Part shown: one piece after another, positions 9,033 to 16,652 of the stretch | Layout: each line of letters begins with the position of its first letter | How positions within the stretch are numbered: position 1 is the first letter of the stretch | Assembly: GCF_014652875.1 (NCBI RefSeq) | Contig: NZ_BMZQ01000004.1 | Coordinates: forward strand, 124,001-188,000 | Direction of reading: 5' to 3' | Source: Tianweitania populi | GTDB taxonomy: Bacteria > Pseudomonadota > Alphaproteobacteria > Rhizobiales > Rhizobiaceae | Length of the DNA stretch: 64,000 nucleotides | The notes under the pieces: model-generated | What the model was told of the DNA's origin: nothing | Seen by the model: only the letters and a program-made list of their open reading frames with translations | The model's database searches: none | Translations under genes and position numbers: made by a program

Positions 9033-10012
9033 GCCGCATTTCCGTCATCATCGACACCGATCCCGGCGTGGACGATGCGGCGGCGATCATGCTTGCACTC
9101 GGATCGCCCGAGATCGACCTGCGCGGTGTGACCGTGGTGGCCGGCAATGTCGGGCTGCAAGCGAGCGTTGCCAATGCCTGCAGGATCGTGGCACTGGCCG
9201 GACGGCGTGACGTGCCCGTGCTGGTGGGTGCGGCCCTTCCTCTCGTAGGCAAGCAGGCTTTTGGCAAATATGCCCATATCGGCAACTTCCCCGACGACCT
9301 CATGCCGAACACCGATTATGAGCCGGCGACGCTTTCGGCCGTGCGCTTCATTGCCGAACAAGCACGCGCAGCCGCCGCTGACGGACGCGGCATCACGATC
9401 TGCGCCATCGGCCCGCTGACCAACATCGCGCTGGCGCTGCGGCTGCACCCGGATGTGGCCCGCGGCATCGAAAGCATCGTGATCATGGGCGGGGCGTTTA
9501 CCGCGCTCGGGCACCGCACGCCGTTTGCCGAATACAACATCATGGCCGATCCGCATGCGGCCGAGATCGTGTGGGGTTCCGGCGTGCCGGTGGTTCTGTT
9601 GCCGCTGGACGTGACGCTGCAGGCGCTGTTTGTTGAACAGGATTTCGCCGCGATGGAAGCGCATGGCAGCCCCTGCGGCATAGCGCTGGCTGGCTTGCTG
9701 CGCCGGTTCGACCGCAGTGACCTCAAGCGTTACGGCCGGCCCGGCGGGCCGATCCATGATGCGATGACGGTTGCCTGGCTGTTGCAGCCCGAACTGTTTT
9801 CAGGCAGCCACTGCGCCATTGGCGTGACCCTTTATGGCCCCACCGCCGGCCAGACCTGGGCGGATCTTCACGGCAAAACCGAGCAGCGCCCCAATGCCTG
9901 CGTGATGACCCATGTCGACCAGGCCGGCTATCGCCGGCTGGTGGTGGAGCGCATCGCAAGGCTTGGTGCGACGCCGCGACCAACGACCCCGATAAGGGAG
10001 TTCCACGCATGA
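9029..10012 (+). CDS. Nucleoside hydrolase (inosine-uridine preferring family), copy 2
   Basis: 327 residues. It begins with the Asp motif DTDPGVDD and keeps CAIGPLTNIALAL, IMGGAF, EYNIMADPHAAEIV and the metal Asp in GGPIHDAMTVAW. It is clearly diverged from the upstream copy, so it is not a recent duplication; the two may form a heteromer or accept different substrates. ATG 9029 overlaps the previous stop (ATGA). Its own stop overlaps the permease start in the same way, tying it to transport. Confidence 0.9.
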   Translation: MSRISVIIDTDPGVDDAAAIMLALGSPEIDLRGVTVVAGNVGLQASVANACRIVALAGRRDVPVLVGAALPLVGKQAFGKYAHIGNFPDDLMPNTDYEPATLSAVRFIAEQARAAAADGRGITICAIGPLTNIALALRLHPDVARGIESIVIMGGAFTALGHRTPFAEYNIMADPHAAEIVWGSGVPVVLLPLDVTLQALFVEQDFAAMEAHGSPCGIALAGLLRRFDRSDLKRYGRPGGPIHDAMTVAWLLQPELFSGSHCAIGVTLYGPTAGQTWADLHGKTEQRPNACVMTHVDQAGYRRLVVERIARLGATPRPTTPIREFHA

Positions 10013-10986
10013 GCAGTTACCTCTTTAGCCGCGTCATACAGACGATCGTGACGCTGTTCGTCATGAGCCTTCTGGTGTTCGTGGGCCTCTATCTCGTTGG
10101 CAATCCCGTCGACGTGCTTCTGAGCTCATCGGCAACGCCTGCCGAGCGGCTTGAGGTTATCCAGGCCTTTGGTCTCGACCGCCCGGTGTGGGAACAGTAT
10201 TTTGTGTTCCTGGGCAAGGCGCTGACCGGCGATCTCGGCAATTCCTTCGTGTTCAACCAGCCGGCGCTCGACCTGATCCTGCAACGGATGCCCGCAACGC
10301 TGGAACTCGCTTTCGTGGCGCTGGTGATGGCGCTGGTGCTGGGCATTCCGCTCGGCATCTATGCCGGTTTGAAGCCACACAGCCTCGTTTCCAAGTCGAT
10401 CATGACCTTCTCGATCCTCGGCTTCAGCCTGCCGACCTTCTGGATCGGCCTGATCATGATCATGGTGTTCAGCGTACAGCTTGGCTGGTTGCCGGCTTCC
10501 GGGCGCGGACAAACGGTCGAGTTGTTGGGCGTGCCGGTGAGCTTCCTGACCTGGGACGGTTTGAGCCACCTGATCCTGCCGGCCTTCAATCTTGCGCTGT
10601 TCAAGATCTCGCTGGTGATCCGGCTCACCCGCGCCGGCGTGATGGAGGTGATGCAGCTCGACTTCGTGCGCTTTGCCCGTGCCAAGGGCATGCCGGAAAG
10701 CCGCATCCTGCGGGTGCATGTGCTGAAGAACACGCTGATTCCGCTGATCACGGTGATCGGCCTCGAACTCGGCTCGCTGATCGCCTTTGCGGTGGTGACC
10801 GAAACGATCTTCGCCTGGCCGGGCATGGGCAAACTGATCATCGATTCCATCGCCGTGCTCGATCGTCCCGTCGTGCTCGCTTACCTCATGATCACCGTCA
10901 TCATGTTCAGCGTCATCAACCTCGTGGTCGACATTCTCTACTCCGTCGTCGATCCGCGCGTCCGTTTGGAAGGAGGTTCGCGATGA
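10009..10986 (+). CDS. ABC transporter permease, DppB/OppB type
   Basis: 325 residues with about six membrane spans, the usual size for DppB-type permeases. The N-terminal helix and the motif GLDRPVWEQYFVFLGKALTGD are family hallmarks. The cytoplasmic EAA-like loop is RFARAKGMPESRILRVHVLK, and the C-terminal segment VVTETIFAWPGMGKLI is highly typical. It forms the membrane channel with the next gene product. Start and stop overlap both neighbours by four bases. Confidence 0.92.
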   Translation: MSSYLFSRVIQTIVTLFVMSLLVFVGLYLVGNPVDVLLSSSATPAERLEVIQAFGLDRPVWEQYFVFLGKALTGDLGNSFVFNQPALDLILQRMPATLELAFVALVMALVLGIPLGIYAGLKPHSLVSKSIMTFSILGFSLPTFWIGLIMIMVFSVQLGWLPASGRGQTVELLGVPVSFLTWDGLSHLILPAFNLALFKISLVIRLTRAGVMEVMQLDFVRFARAKGMPESRILRVHVLKNTLIPLITVIGLELGSLIAFAVVTETIFAWPGMGKLIIDSIAVLDRPVVLAYLMITVIMFSVINLVVDILYSVVDPRVRLEGGSR

Positions 10987-11921
10987 GCAACCCTCACGAA
11001 CTCTCGACCTCGGTTCACGCTGGGACTGAAACCATCGCCGCTAAGCCCGCCATGTCGCCCTTGAAGCGCACCTTCATCGCGCTCTTGCACAATCGTCTGG
11101 CGCTGACCGGCCTGATCATCACCGGCATCCTGCTGCTGGCGGCGATCCTCGCTCCAGTGCTGGCGCCGCAGGATCCGTATGACCTGGCGCAGCTCGATAT
11201 CATGGATGGACGGCTGGCGCCGGGCGGCGAAAGCATGTCCGGCCTAACCTATTGGTTGGGCACCGATACGCAGGGTCGCGATCTCGTCAGCGCGATCATG
11301 TATGGGTTGCGGACCTCGATCCTCGTTGGTCTCGTCAGCGCGGCGGTAGCGCTGGTGATCGGCACGAGCATCGGCCTGTTCAGCGCTTATGCGGGCGGGC
11401 GGACGGATGCGGTGCTGATGCGCATCGTCGATATTCAGCTGAGCTTCCCATCGATCCTGATCGCGTTGATCTTTCTGGCGATCCTCGGACAGGGCGTCGA
11501 CAAGATCATCATCGCCCTGGTGGTAACGCAGTGGGCTTATTACGCCCGCACGGTGCGCGGTTCGGCGCTGGTGGAAAGCAAGCGCGCTTATATCGAAGCG
11601 GCGCGCTCGATGGCATTGCCCGACCGAAGCATCATCTTCCGCCACATGCTGCCGAACTGTTTGCCGCCGCTGATCGTGGTGGCAACCATGCGCGTCGCTT
11701 ACGCGATCATGCTGGAAGCGACGCTCTCCTTCCTCGGCATTGGCTTGCCGGTGACGGAACCCTCGCTCGGTTTGCTGATCTCCAATGGCTTCGAATATAT
11801 CCTGTCGGGCGATTACTGGATCAGCTTCTTTCCGGGCATCACGCTGCTTCTTCTTATCGTGGGCATCAACCTGATCGGTGATGCGCTGCGCGACATCCTC
11901 AATCCGCGCCGGGAGGGCTGA
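10983..11921 (+). CDS. ABC transporter permease, DppC/OppC type
   Basis: 312 residues. The N-terminal cytoplasmic arm is followed by the first membrane helix, then LAPQDPYD, GTDTQGRDLVSAIMYGLRTS, the EAA loop YIEAARSMALPDRSIIFRHM and a C-terminal GDALRDILNPR, all characteristic of DppC. ATG 10983 overlaps the stop of the DppB-type gene. Together they make the heterodimeric channel for the binding protein at 5511. Confidence 0.92.
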   Translation: MSNPHELSTSVHAGTETIAAKPAMSPLKRTFIALLHNRLALTGLIITGILLLAAILAPVLAPQDPYDLAQLDIMDGRLAPGGESMSGLTYWLGTDTQGRDLVSAIMYGLRTSILVGLVSAAVALVIGTSIGLFSAYAGGRTDAVLMRIVDIQLSFPSILIALIFLAILGQGVDKIIIALVVTQWAYYARTVRGSALVESKRAYIEAARSMALPDRSIIFRHMLPNCLPPLIVVATMRVAYAIMLEATLSFLGIGLPVTEPSLGLLISNGFEYILSGDYWISFFPGITLLLLIVGINLIGDALRDILNPRREG

Positions 11922-11924
11922 CCC

Positions 11925-13745
11925 ATGACCAGACCGATCCTTTCGATTGACGACCTCAACACCGCCTTCAAGGTGGGCGGTGAATGGCGCAACGTGATCC
12001 GCGATGTCACCTTCGACATCGCGGAGCGTGAAACGGTGGCAGTTGTCGGTGAATCCGGCTCCGGCAAGAGCGTGACCGCCATGTCGATCATGCGGCTGCT
12101 CGGGCCGAACGCGCGTTCCACAGGGCGCATCGAGTTCGAGGGCCAGGACCTGCTGTCGCTGCCGATGGACTTGATGCAGCACATTCGCGGCAACCGCATC
12201 GGCATGATATTCCAGGAGCCGATGACTTCGCTCAACCCGGTGCTGAAGATCGGCGACCAGATCACCGAAGTGCTGATGCAGCATCGCGGCATGGATCAGG
12301 GCAAGGCCCGGGCCGAAGCCGTGCGTCTGCTCGACAAGGTTCGCATTCCTTCCGCCCAGGCGCGGCTCAACGAATATCCGATGAGCTTTTCCGGTGGTAT
12401 GCGGCAGCGCGTGGTGATCGCGATTGCGCTGGCCTGCGAGCCGAAGCTGCTGATCGCCGACGAGCCGACGACCGCGCTCGACGTCACCATCCAGGCGCAG
12501 ATCCTGGAGCTGATCAAGACGCTGCAACAGGAAGAGGGCATGTCGGTTCTCTTCATCACCCATGACATGGGCGTGGTGGCAGAGATCTCCGACCGCACGG
12601 TGGTGATGTATCGCGGCGACATCGTGGAAGCCGACACGACTGAGCGCATCTTCCGCGACGCCGCGCATCCCTATACGCGCGCCTTGCTTTCAGCCGTGCC
12701 GCAGCTCGGCTCCATGGCCGGCGAGCCGCGCCCGCTGCGATTCCCGATCGTGGACATGCGCACCGGCGAAGCACAGCCTGTGAAGCCAACCGCCGACACA
12801 GTGCGCACCGACGAAGCACCGATCCTCAAAGTCGACCATCTCGTGACGCGCTTCCCCGTCCGCAAGGGCATTCTGCAGCGCACGGTGGGCAACATCCACG
12901 CGGTGGAAGACGTGTCCTTCGAACTGCGCAAGGGTGAAACCCTGTCGCTTGTCGGCGAATCCGGTTGCGGCAAATCGACGACGGGTCGTTCGATCATTCG
13001 TTTGACGGATCTGACCTCCGGTTCGGTGACGATCAGCGGCCGCGACGTGGCGAGTGCGTCGAAGACGGAACTGGCGAGCATCCGCCGCGATGCGCAGATG
13101 ATCTTCCAGGACCCGTTCGAAAGTCTCAATCCGCGCATGCGGGTGGGCGACGCCATTGCCGAGCCGATGGTCACGCATGGGCTGGTAAACCGCGCCGATG
13201 CAAGGCAGCGTGTCGGCAAGCTGCTTGAACAGGTCGGCTTGTCGCCGGCGATGGCCGACCGTTTCCCGCACGAATTTTCCGGCGGACAGCGCCAGCGCGT
13301 GTGTATCGCGCGTGCGCTCGCGCTCGATCCGAAGCTGATCGTGGCGGACGAATCCGTGTCGGCGCTGGACGTGTCGATCAAGGCGCAGGTGATCAACCTG
13401 ATGCTCGATCTGCAGGAGCAGCTTGGGCTGGGCTATCTCTTCATCAGCCATGACATGGCGGTGGTGGAGCGCATCAGCCATCGCGTGGCGGTCATGTATC
13501 TCGGCGAGATCGTCGAGATCGGTCCGCGCCAGGCGGTGTTCGAAAACCCGCAGCACCCCTACACACGCAAGCTGATGTCGGCAGTGCCGATCGCCGATCC
13601 GACGCGCCGGCGGGTGCGCAACATCTCGAATGACGAGATCCGCAGTCCCTACCATGATGCCGGCTACACCCCTGCTCCGCTCCACTATCAGGAAGTCAGC
13701 GCGGGTCACTTCGTGCAGATGCAGGCGGTCGAGAAGGCTGCTTAG
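11925..13745 (+). CDS. Fused double ABC ATPase (DppD-DppF/GsiA type)
   Basis: 606 residues holding two complete nucleotide-binding domains. Domain 1: Walker A GESGSGKSVT, signature FSGGMRQR, Walker B LLIADEPTT. Domain 2 (from about residue 300): Walker A GESGCGKSTT, signature FSGGQRQR, Walker B LIVADESVS. Each domain carries the oligopeptide-family C-terminal piece with HPYTRALLSAVP or HPYTRKLMSAVP. It energises the DppBC-type channel. The fusion replaces separate DppD and DppF subunits. It is the last gene of the operon; a strong hairpin follows. Confidence 0.93.
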   Translation: MTRPILSIDDLNTAFKVGGEWRNVIRDVTFDIAERETVAVVGESGSGKSVTAMSIMRLLGPNARSTGRIEFEGQDLLSLPMDLMQHIRGNRIGMIFQEPMTSLNPVLKIGDQITEVLMQHRGMDQGKARAEAVRLLDKVRIPSAQARLNEYPMSFSGGMRQRVVIAIALACEPKLLIADEPTTALDVTIQAQILELIKTLQQEEGMSVLFITHDMGVVAEISDRTVVMYRGDIVEADTTERIFRDAAHPYTRALLSAVPQLGSMAGEPRPLRFPIVDMRTGEAQPVKPTADTVRTDEAPILKVDHLVTRFPVRKGILQRTVGNIHAVEDVSFELRKGETLSLVGESGCGKSTTGRSIIRLTDLTSGSVTISGRDVASASKTELASIRRDAQMIFQDPFESLNPRMRVGDAIAEPMVTHGLVNRADARQRVGKLLEQVGLSPAMADRFPHEFSGGQRQRVCIARALALDPKLIVADESVSALDVSIKAQVINLMLDLQEQLGLGYLFISHDMAVVERISHRVAVMYLGEIVEIGPRQAVFENPQHPYTRKLMSAVPIADPTRRRVRNISNDEIRSPYHDAGYTPAPLHYQEVSAGHFVQMQAVEKAA

Positions 13746-13762
13746 GTCCAGACATACCGGAA

Positions 13763-13789
13763 GGTCGCGGGCGCATGACGCCCGCGGCC
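13763..13789. terminator. GC-rich hairpin between convergent genes
   Basis: GGTCGCGGGCG (13763-13773) and CGCCCGCGGCC (13779-13789) form an 11-pair stem with one T-G wobble and a five-base loop. It lies in the 55 bases between two convergent stops and could stop transcription from either side, although no T-tract follows on the plus strand. Confidence 0.5.
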
Positions 13790-13800
13790 TCCTGACTTCC

Positions 13801-14166
13801 TCAGTCAGCCGGTGCTTCCGCTGCCATCATGCGCAGATCCTCGGCGCCGCGCATGGCGTGTTCGGCGATGTCGTCGAACAGATGCGCCAGTTCGGCAAAG
13901 ACAGGACGATCGGAATCCTGCCAACTGATCTCTTCCAGCTCCGCCAGCAGGTCCATCAGGGCCGCAATCGCGTCGCGGTGCTGGCGTGACGACAGAAGAT
14001 GCCGGCGCGTCTCACGCTGTTTTTCCATTGCTGCAAAACGGTGCAGCGCATCGTTGACGCGCTCGCGACAACCGCAATCCAGCGCCACCGTGCCGATGAT
14101 CCCCTCGATGCGATGCACGAAGTCTTCGGCATTCTGGCGTGGCGTAAGCACCTGATGGAAGTTCAT
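13801..14166 (-). CDS. Small hypothetical protein, fourth gene of the ubiTUV operon
   Basis: 121 residues, not recognised. The composition suggests a mainly helical, soluble, acidic protein. Noticeable are a CGC pair in ALDCGCRERVN, seven histidines, and the helix LMDLLAELEEISW. No signal peptide or membrane helix is visible. The start codon overlaps the ubiV stop by four bases (ATGA), so it is translated with the O2-independent ubiquinone genes and probably serves them or another low-oxygen function. I saw no hemerythrin, ferredoxin or SCP2 pattern. Confidence 0.7.
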   Translation of the reverse strand: MNFHQVLTPRQNAEDFVHRIEGIIGTVALDCGCRERVNDALHRFAAMEKQRETRRHLLSSRQHRDAIAALMDLLAELEEISWQDSDRPVFAELAHLFDDIAEHAMRGAEDLRMMAAEAPAD

Positions 14167-15068
14167 GCCGCCACCCAGTTCATGCCGGGCTGCCCATGGA
14201 GGAAACCGTTGGCGTAAGGCGCGGCTGAGTAAAGGTTGCGCAGCGCTGCGATCGCTTCCTGCGCGGACAGGGCGCCGTCTCGGACTTCGGCATATAGCCG
14301 TGCCACCGCAACCATGTCGCAATCCTGCGGTGAGAGGCGCAGATGCGTGACACCAAGTCTGGCGAGCCCACCTAAATCGTTGAGCAGCACTTGGCAGTGC
14401 CGCGACATGGTCTGCACGCCGTTGACGGTCAGAAAGGACTGACCATCCAGCGTGTCGACATCAAGCCCATCCGGTTCCTCACCGCAGACGAATTTGCAGT
14501 TGTCCTTCGTGTTGCCCTTAGCGCGGGCATGGGCGCATCGCGCCGATATGGCGAGCGGCAGACGGCCGAACGCGATGACCTCGAACTCGACGCCCGGCGC
14601 ACCGGCTATGATCGACCCTATGGATATCGCAGACAGTTCGGGGCCGATGCAGATGCGCGTCGCACCTTTGCGTGCAAGGAGCGCGGCGGTAGCGCCATTA
14701 TAGACGTTGACGAAGGGACCGATGCGGTGCGGCTTGCCAGCGAGCAGGCGAAGCGCCGAAAGATCGTTGGCTTCCACCATGGCCTGCCCTGCCGCCAGCC
14801 GGCGTGTCGCGATGGCTTCACGTTCGAGCGTGACGAGAGCCAGCGAGGCGACGGCCACATCCTTGCCGGCATCGGTCAGCCGCCTCACCACCTCATCGAG
14901 ATATGGCTTGATGAAGTGGTCGCGCTTGGAGCAGACAACTTCGCCGAGCGTCACCGCATCGACATCCTCGCTGTCTGCCACCCGATAATAAAAGTCGCGC
15001 CATTTTTCCCCGGCCCAAAGGTAGGGCACCGGCCCCATGGTGATCTTGAGTGCTGCTTCATCGGTCAT
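14163..15068 (-). CDS. ubiV: UbiV, U32-peptidase-like Fe-S protein of O2-independent ubiquinone synthesis
   Basis: 301 residues. UbiV and UbiU form a heterodimer that hydroxylates ubiquinone precursors without O2, using prephenate as the oxygen donor in Escherichia coli. The [4Fe-4S] cysteine pattern of UbiV is intact: one Cys in GEVVCSKRDHF, then C-X12-C-X3-C in the segment from RCAHA to CKFVC. ATG 15068 begins one base after the ubiU stop. An upstream extension of the frame would run into ubiU and is rejected. It is followed by the small unknown gene. Confidence 0.93.
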   Translation of the reverse strand: MTDEAALKITMGPVPYLWAGEKWRDFYYRVADSEDVDAVTLGEVVCSKRDHFIKPYLDEVVRRLTDAGKDVAVASLALVTLEREAIATRRLAAGQAMVEANDLSALRLLAGKPHRIGPFVNVYNGATAALLARKGATRICIGPELSAISIGSIIAGAPGVEFEVIAFGRLPLAISARCAHARAKGNTKDNCKFVCGEEPDGLDVDTLDGQSFLTVNGVQTMSRHCQVLLNDLGGLARLGVTHLRLSPQDCDMVAVARLYAEVRDGALSAQEAIAALRNLYSAAPYANGFLHGQPGMNWVAA

Positions 15069-15069
15069 G

Positions 15070-16047
15070 TCAGCGCCACTTCTTTTCATAGGCTCCGGAC
15101 GTGGTCTGCTGCCCCTCGCTAAGCTTGCGCAACTGCGCGACATGGGCTGGGCGCGCTTGCGGCGAGGCAGACAGAGCGCGGCGCAGGCTCGAGACGACTT
15201 CGGCCACATAGGCCTTGCCGCGCTGTCGACCCTCGATCTTCAGCGCCTTGACGCCAGCCGCCCGCAAGGCATCGAGGTGATCCATGACGTCCAGGCTGAC
15301 CGGATCTTCGAACGCATAGGCGTCGCTGTCGGCGATGTGGAAACGCCCCTTGCAGAGCGTCGGATAGCCGGCAGGCTCGTTCTTGCCAAAGCGATTGATG
15401 GTGAAGCCGCCAAGCTCCGACACCATGTCGCCCCCATCTTCGCGGTAGCGTACATGACTGGCCGGCGAGCACACGCCCTGCATGTTGGGTGACTTGCCGG
15501 TGACATAGGACGACAGAGAGCACCGGCCTTCGGCCATGACGCAAAGGCCGCCAAAAGCGAAGACTTCGAGTTCGCAGCTGACCTTTCGTGCAAGTGCTGC
15601 GATCTCAGCCACGGTGAGCACGCGCGGCAGCACCAGCCGTTTGGCGCCGAAGCTTTCCACCAGGAAGTTGACGGCAACGGCGTTGGAAGCGGATGCCTGA
15701 ACCGAAACATGCAGCCGCTGGTCGGGATGCTTGGTGGCGACGTAATCCATCAAGGCCATGTCAGCGAGGATCAGGGCAGTGGCACCGGCCGCCGCCGCAT
15801 CGTCGGCCGCGCGATACCAGATGTCCTCGGCACCGGCGCGCATGAAGGTGTTGAGCGCGACATAGGTGTCGACGCCGCGCGACCGGCCAAAGGCGATCGC
15901 CGCTTTCATCTCGTCGCGCGTAAAGTTCAGGCCGGGGAAATTGCGCGCGTTGGTTTCGTCGCGAAAGCCGCAATAGATGGCGTCGGCGCCGGCTTGAACC
16001 GCCTCGCGGTAGGCCGCGGGCGTGCCGGCAGGACAGATCAGTTCCAT
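15070..16047 (-). CDS. ubiU: UbiU, U32-peptidase-like Fe-S partner of UbiV
   Basis: 325 residues. It starts MELICPAGTP, the usual U32 N-terminus. The cysteine pattern is C-X6-C-X16-C (GGLCVMAEGRC to QGVCSPA) with the fourth Cys in YPTLCKGRF, matching the [4Fe-4S] ligands known for UbiU. IEGRQRGKAYV near the C-terminus is also typical. The start lies one base after the ubiT stop. It acts with UbiV and UbiT in anaerobic ubiquinone synthesis, which implies that the organism can respire without oxygen, for example on nitrate. Confidence 0.93.
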   Translation of the reverse strand: MELICPAGTPAAYREAVQAGADAIYCGFRDETNARNFPGLNFTRDEMKAAIAFGRSRGVDTYVALNTFMRAGAEDIWYRAADDAAAAGATALILADMALMDYVATKHPDQRLHVSVQASASNAVAVNFLVESFGAKRLVLPRVLTVAEIAALARKVSCELEVFAFGGLCVMAEGRCSLSSYVTGKSPNMQGVCSPASHVRYREDGGDMVSELGGFTINRFGKNEPAGYPTLCKGRFHIADSDAYAFEDPVSLDVMDHLDALRAAGVKALKIEGRQRGKAYVAEVVSSLRRALSASPQARPAHVAQLRKLSEGQQTTSGAYEKKWR

Positions 16048-16048
16048 G

Positions 16049-16543
16049 TCAGGCCAACCCTTCCAATGCGCGACTGCGCACGCGGTTAGCCAGTTCCTGG
16101 AACGGCACGGCAAAGGGTCCGGCCAGACCCGCGAGGTCCTTCGGCAGGTCGAAGCCGCAATCGTCCAGCGCGTTGCGCAGGGCGAGCATCGCTTCCATGT
16201 CGCCGGTTACGCTGAGGCTGCGCGAGAAGAACATGGCATCGCCGTCGATCCGGCCTTCCAGCAGGGCCAGCAGCATGACGAGCGGGCCGGTGACGGCTGC
16301 ATCGGTGTCTGGCGCCTGCCGCTTTCGGTATACGGAGATCGATGGCGTTGCCGGGTGGATCTCAAAGGCAAGATCCAGACCCGTCGGGCTGAAGCCGAAC
16401 CGTTTCTCCGCATAAGAACCCAGCCGGTCGAACAAATTAGGATGCTGGCGCAGGGCGCGCCGGAACACGGCGTCGACGATCTTCTGCACGATCGGCAGGG
16501 GCGTTGTGTTCACGGCGAAAACGAGAGGGCGTGGAATATCCAT
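16049..16543 (-). CDS. ubiT: UbiT, SCP2 sterol-carrier-domain protein
   Basis: 164 residues with one SCP2 lipid-binding domain (ALLEGRIDGDAMFFSRSLSVTGD is the core, with the RxLxxxGD pattern). UbiT binds the hydrophobic ubiquinone intermediates for the UbiUV hydroxylase. Two starts are possible: ATG 16543 (MDIPRPLVF) or ATG 16591, 16 codons earlier. I prefer 16543 because a class II FNR-type promoter using the box at 16603-16616 would start transcription near 16568, downstream of 16591. It is the first gene of ubiT-ubiU-ubiV-unknown. Confidence 0.88.
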   Translation of the reverse strand: MDIPRPLVFAVNTTPLPIVQKIVDAVFRRALRQHPNLFDRLGSYAEKRFGFSPTGLDLAFEIHPATPSISVYRKRQAPDTDAAVTGPLVMLLALLEGRIDGDAMFFSRSLSVTGDMEAMLALRNALDDCGFDLPKDLAGLAGPFAVPFQELANRVRSRALEGLA

Positions 16544-16602
16544 CGGGCGCTTCTGATTGAGTAAGTCCTCGCCTGTCCTATCGAGCTTCATTCATGCTGC
16601 CT

Positions 16603-16616
16603 TTGATCAAGCGCAA
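16603..16616. promoter_or_regulatory. FNR/FixK-like box in the ubiT-ubiD divergent promoter
   Basis: TTGATCAAGCGCAA matches the FNR-family consensus TTGAT-N4-ATCAA at eight of ten positions. It lies in the short gap between the divergent ubiT and ubiD genes. Centred at 16609.5, it would fit an activator at -41.5 for a ubiT transcript starting near 16568. Oxygen-responsive control is expected for ubiTUV, which supports but does not prove the call. Confidence 0.5.
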
Positions 16617-16652
16617 GGAAGAAGCCATTTCCTTGCGATAACCGTCCGCGCC

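Noticed and set aside
11244-12668. 474-codon minus-strand frame
   Set aside because: It lies opposite the DppC-type and double-ATPase genes and has no family features.
16591-16591. Longer ubiT start at 16591
   Set aside because: It would lie upstream of the transcript start predicted from the FNR-like box; kept as an alternative only.
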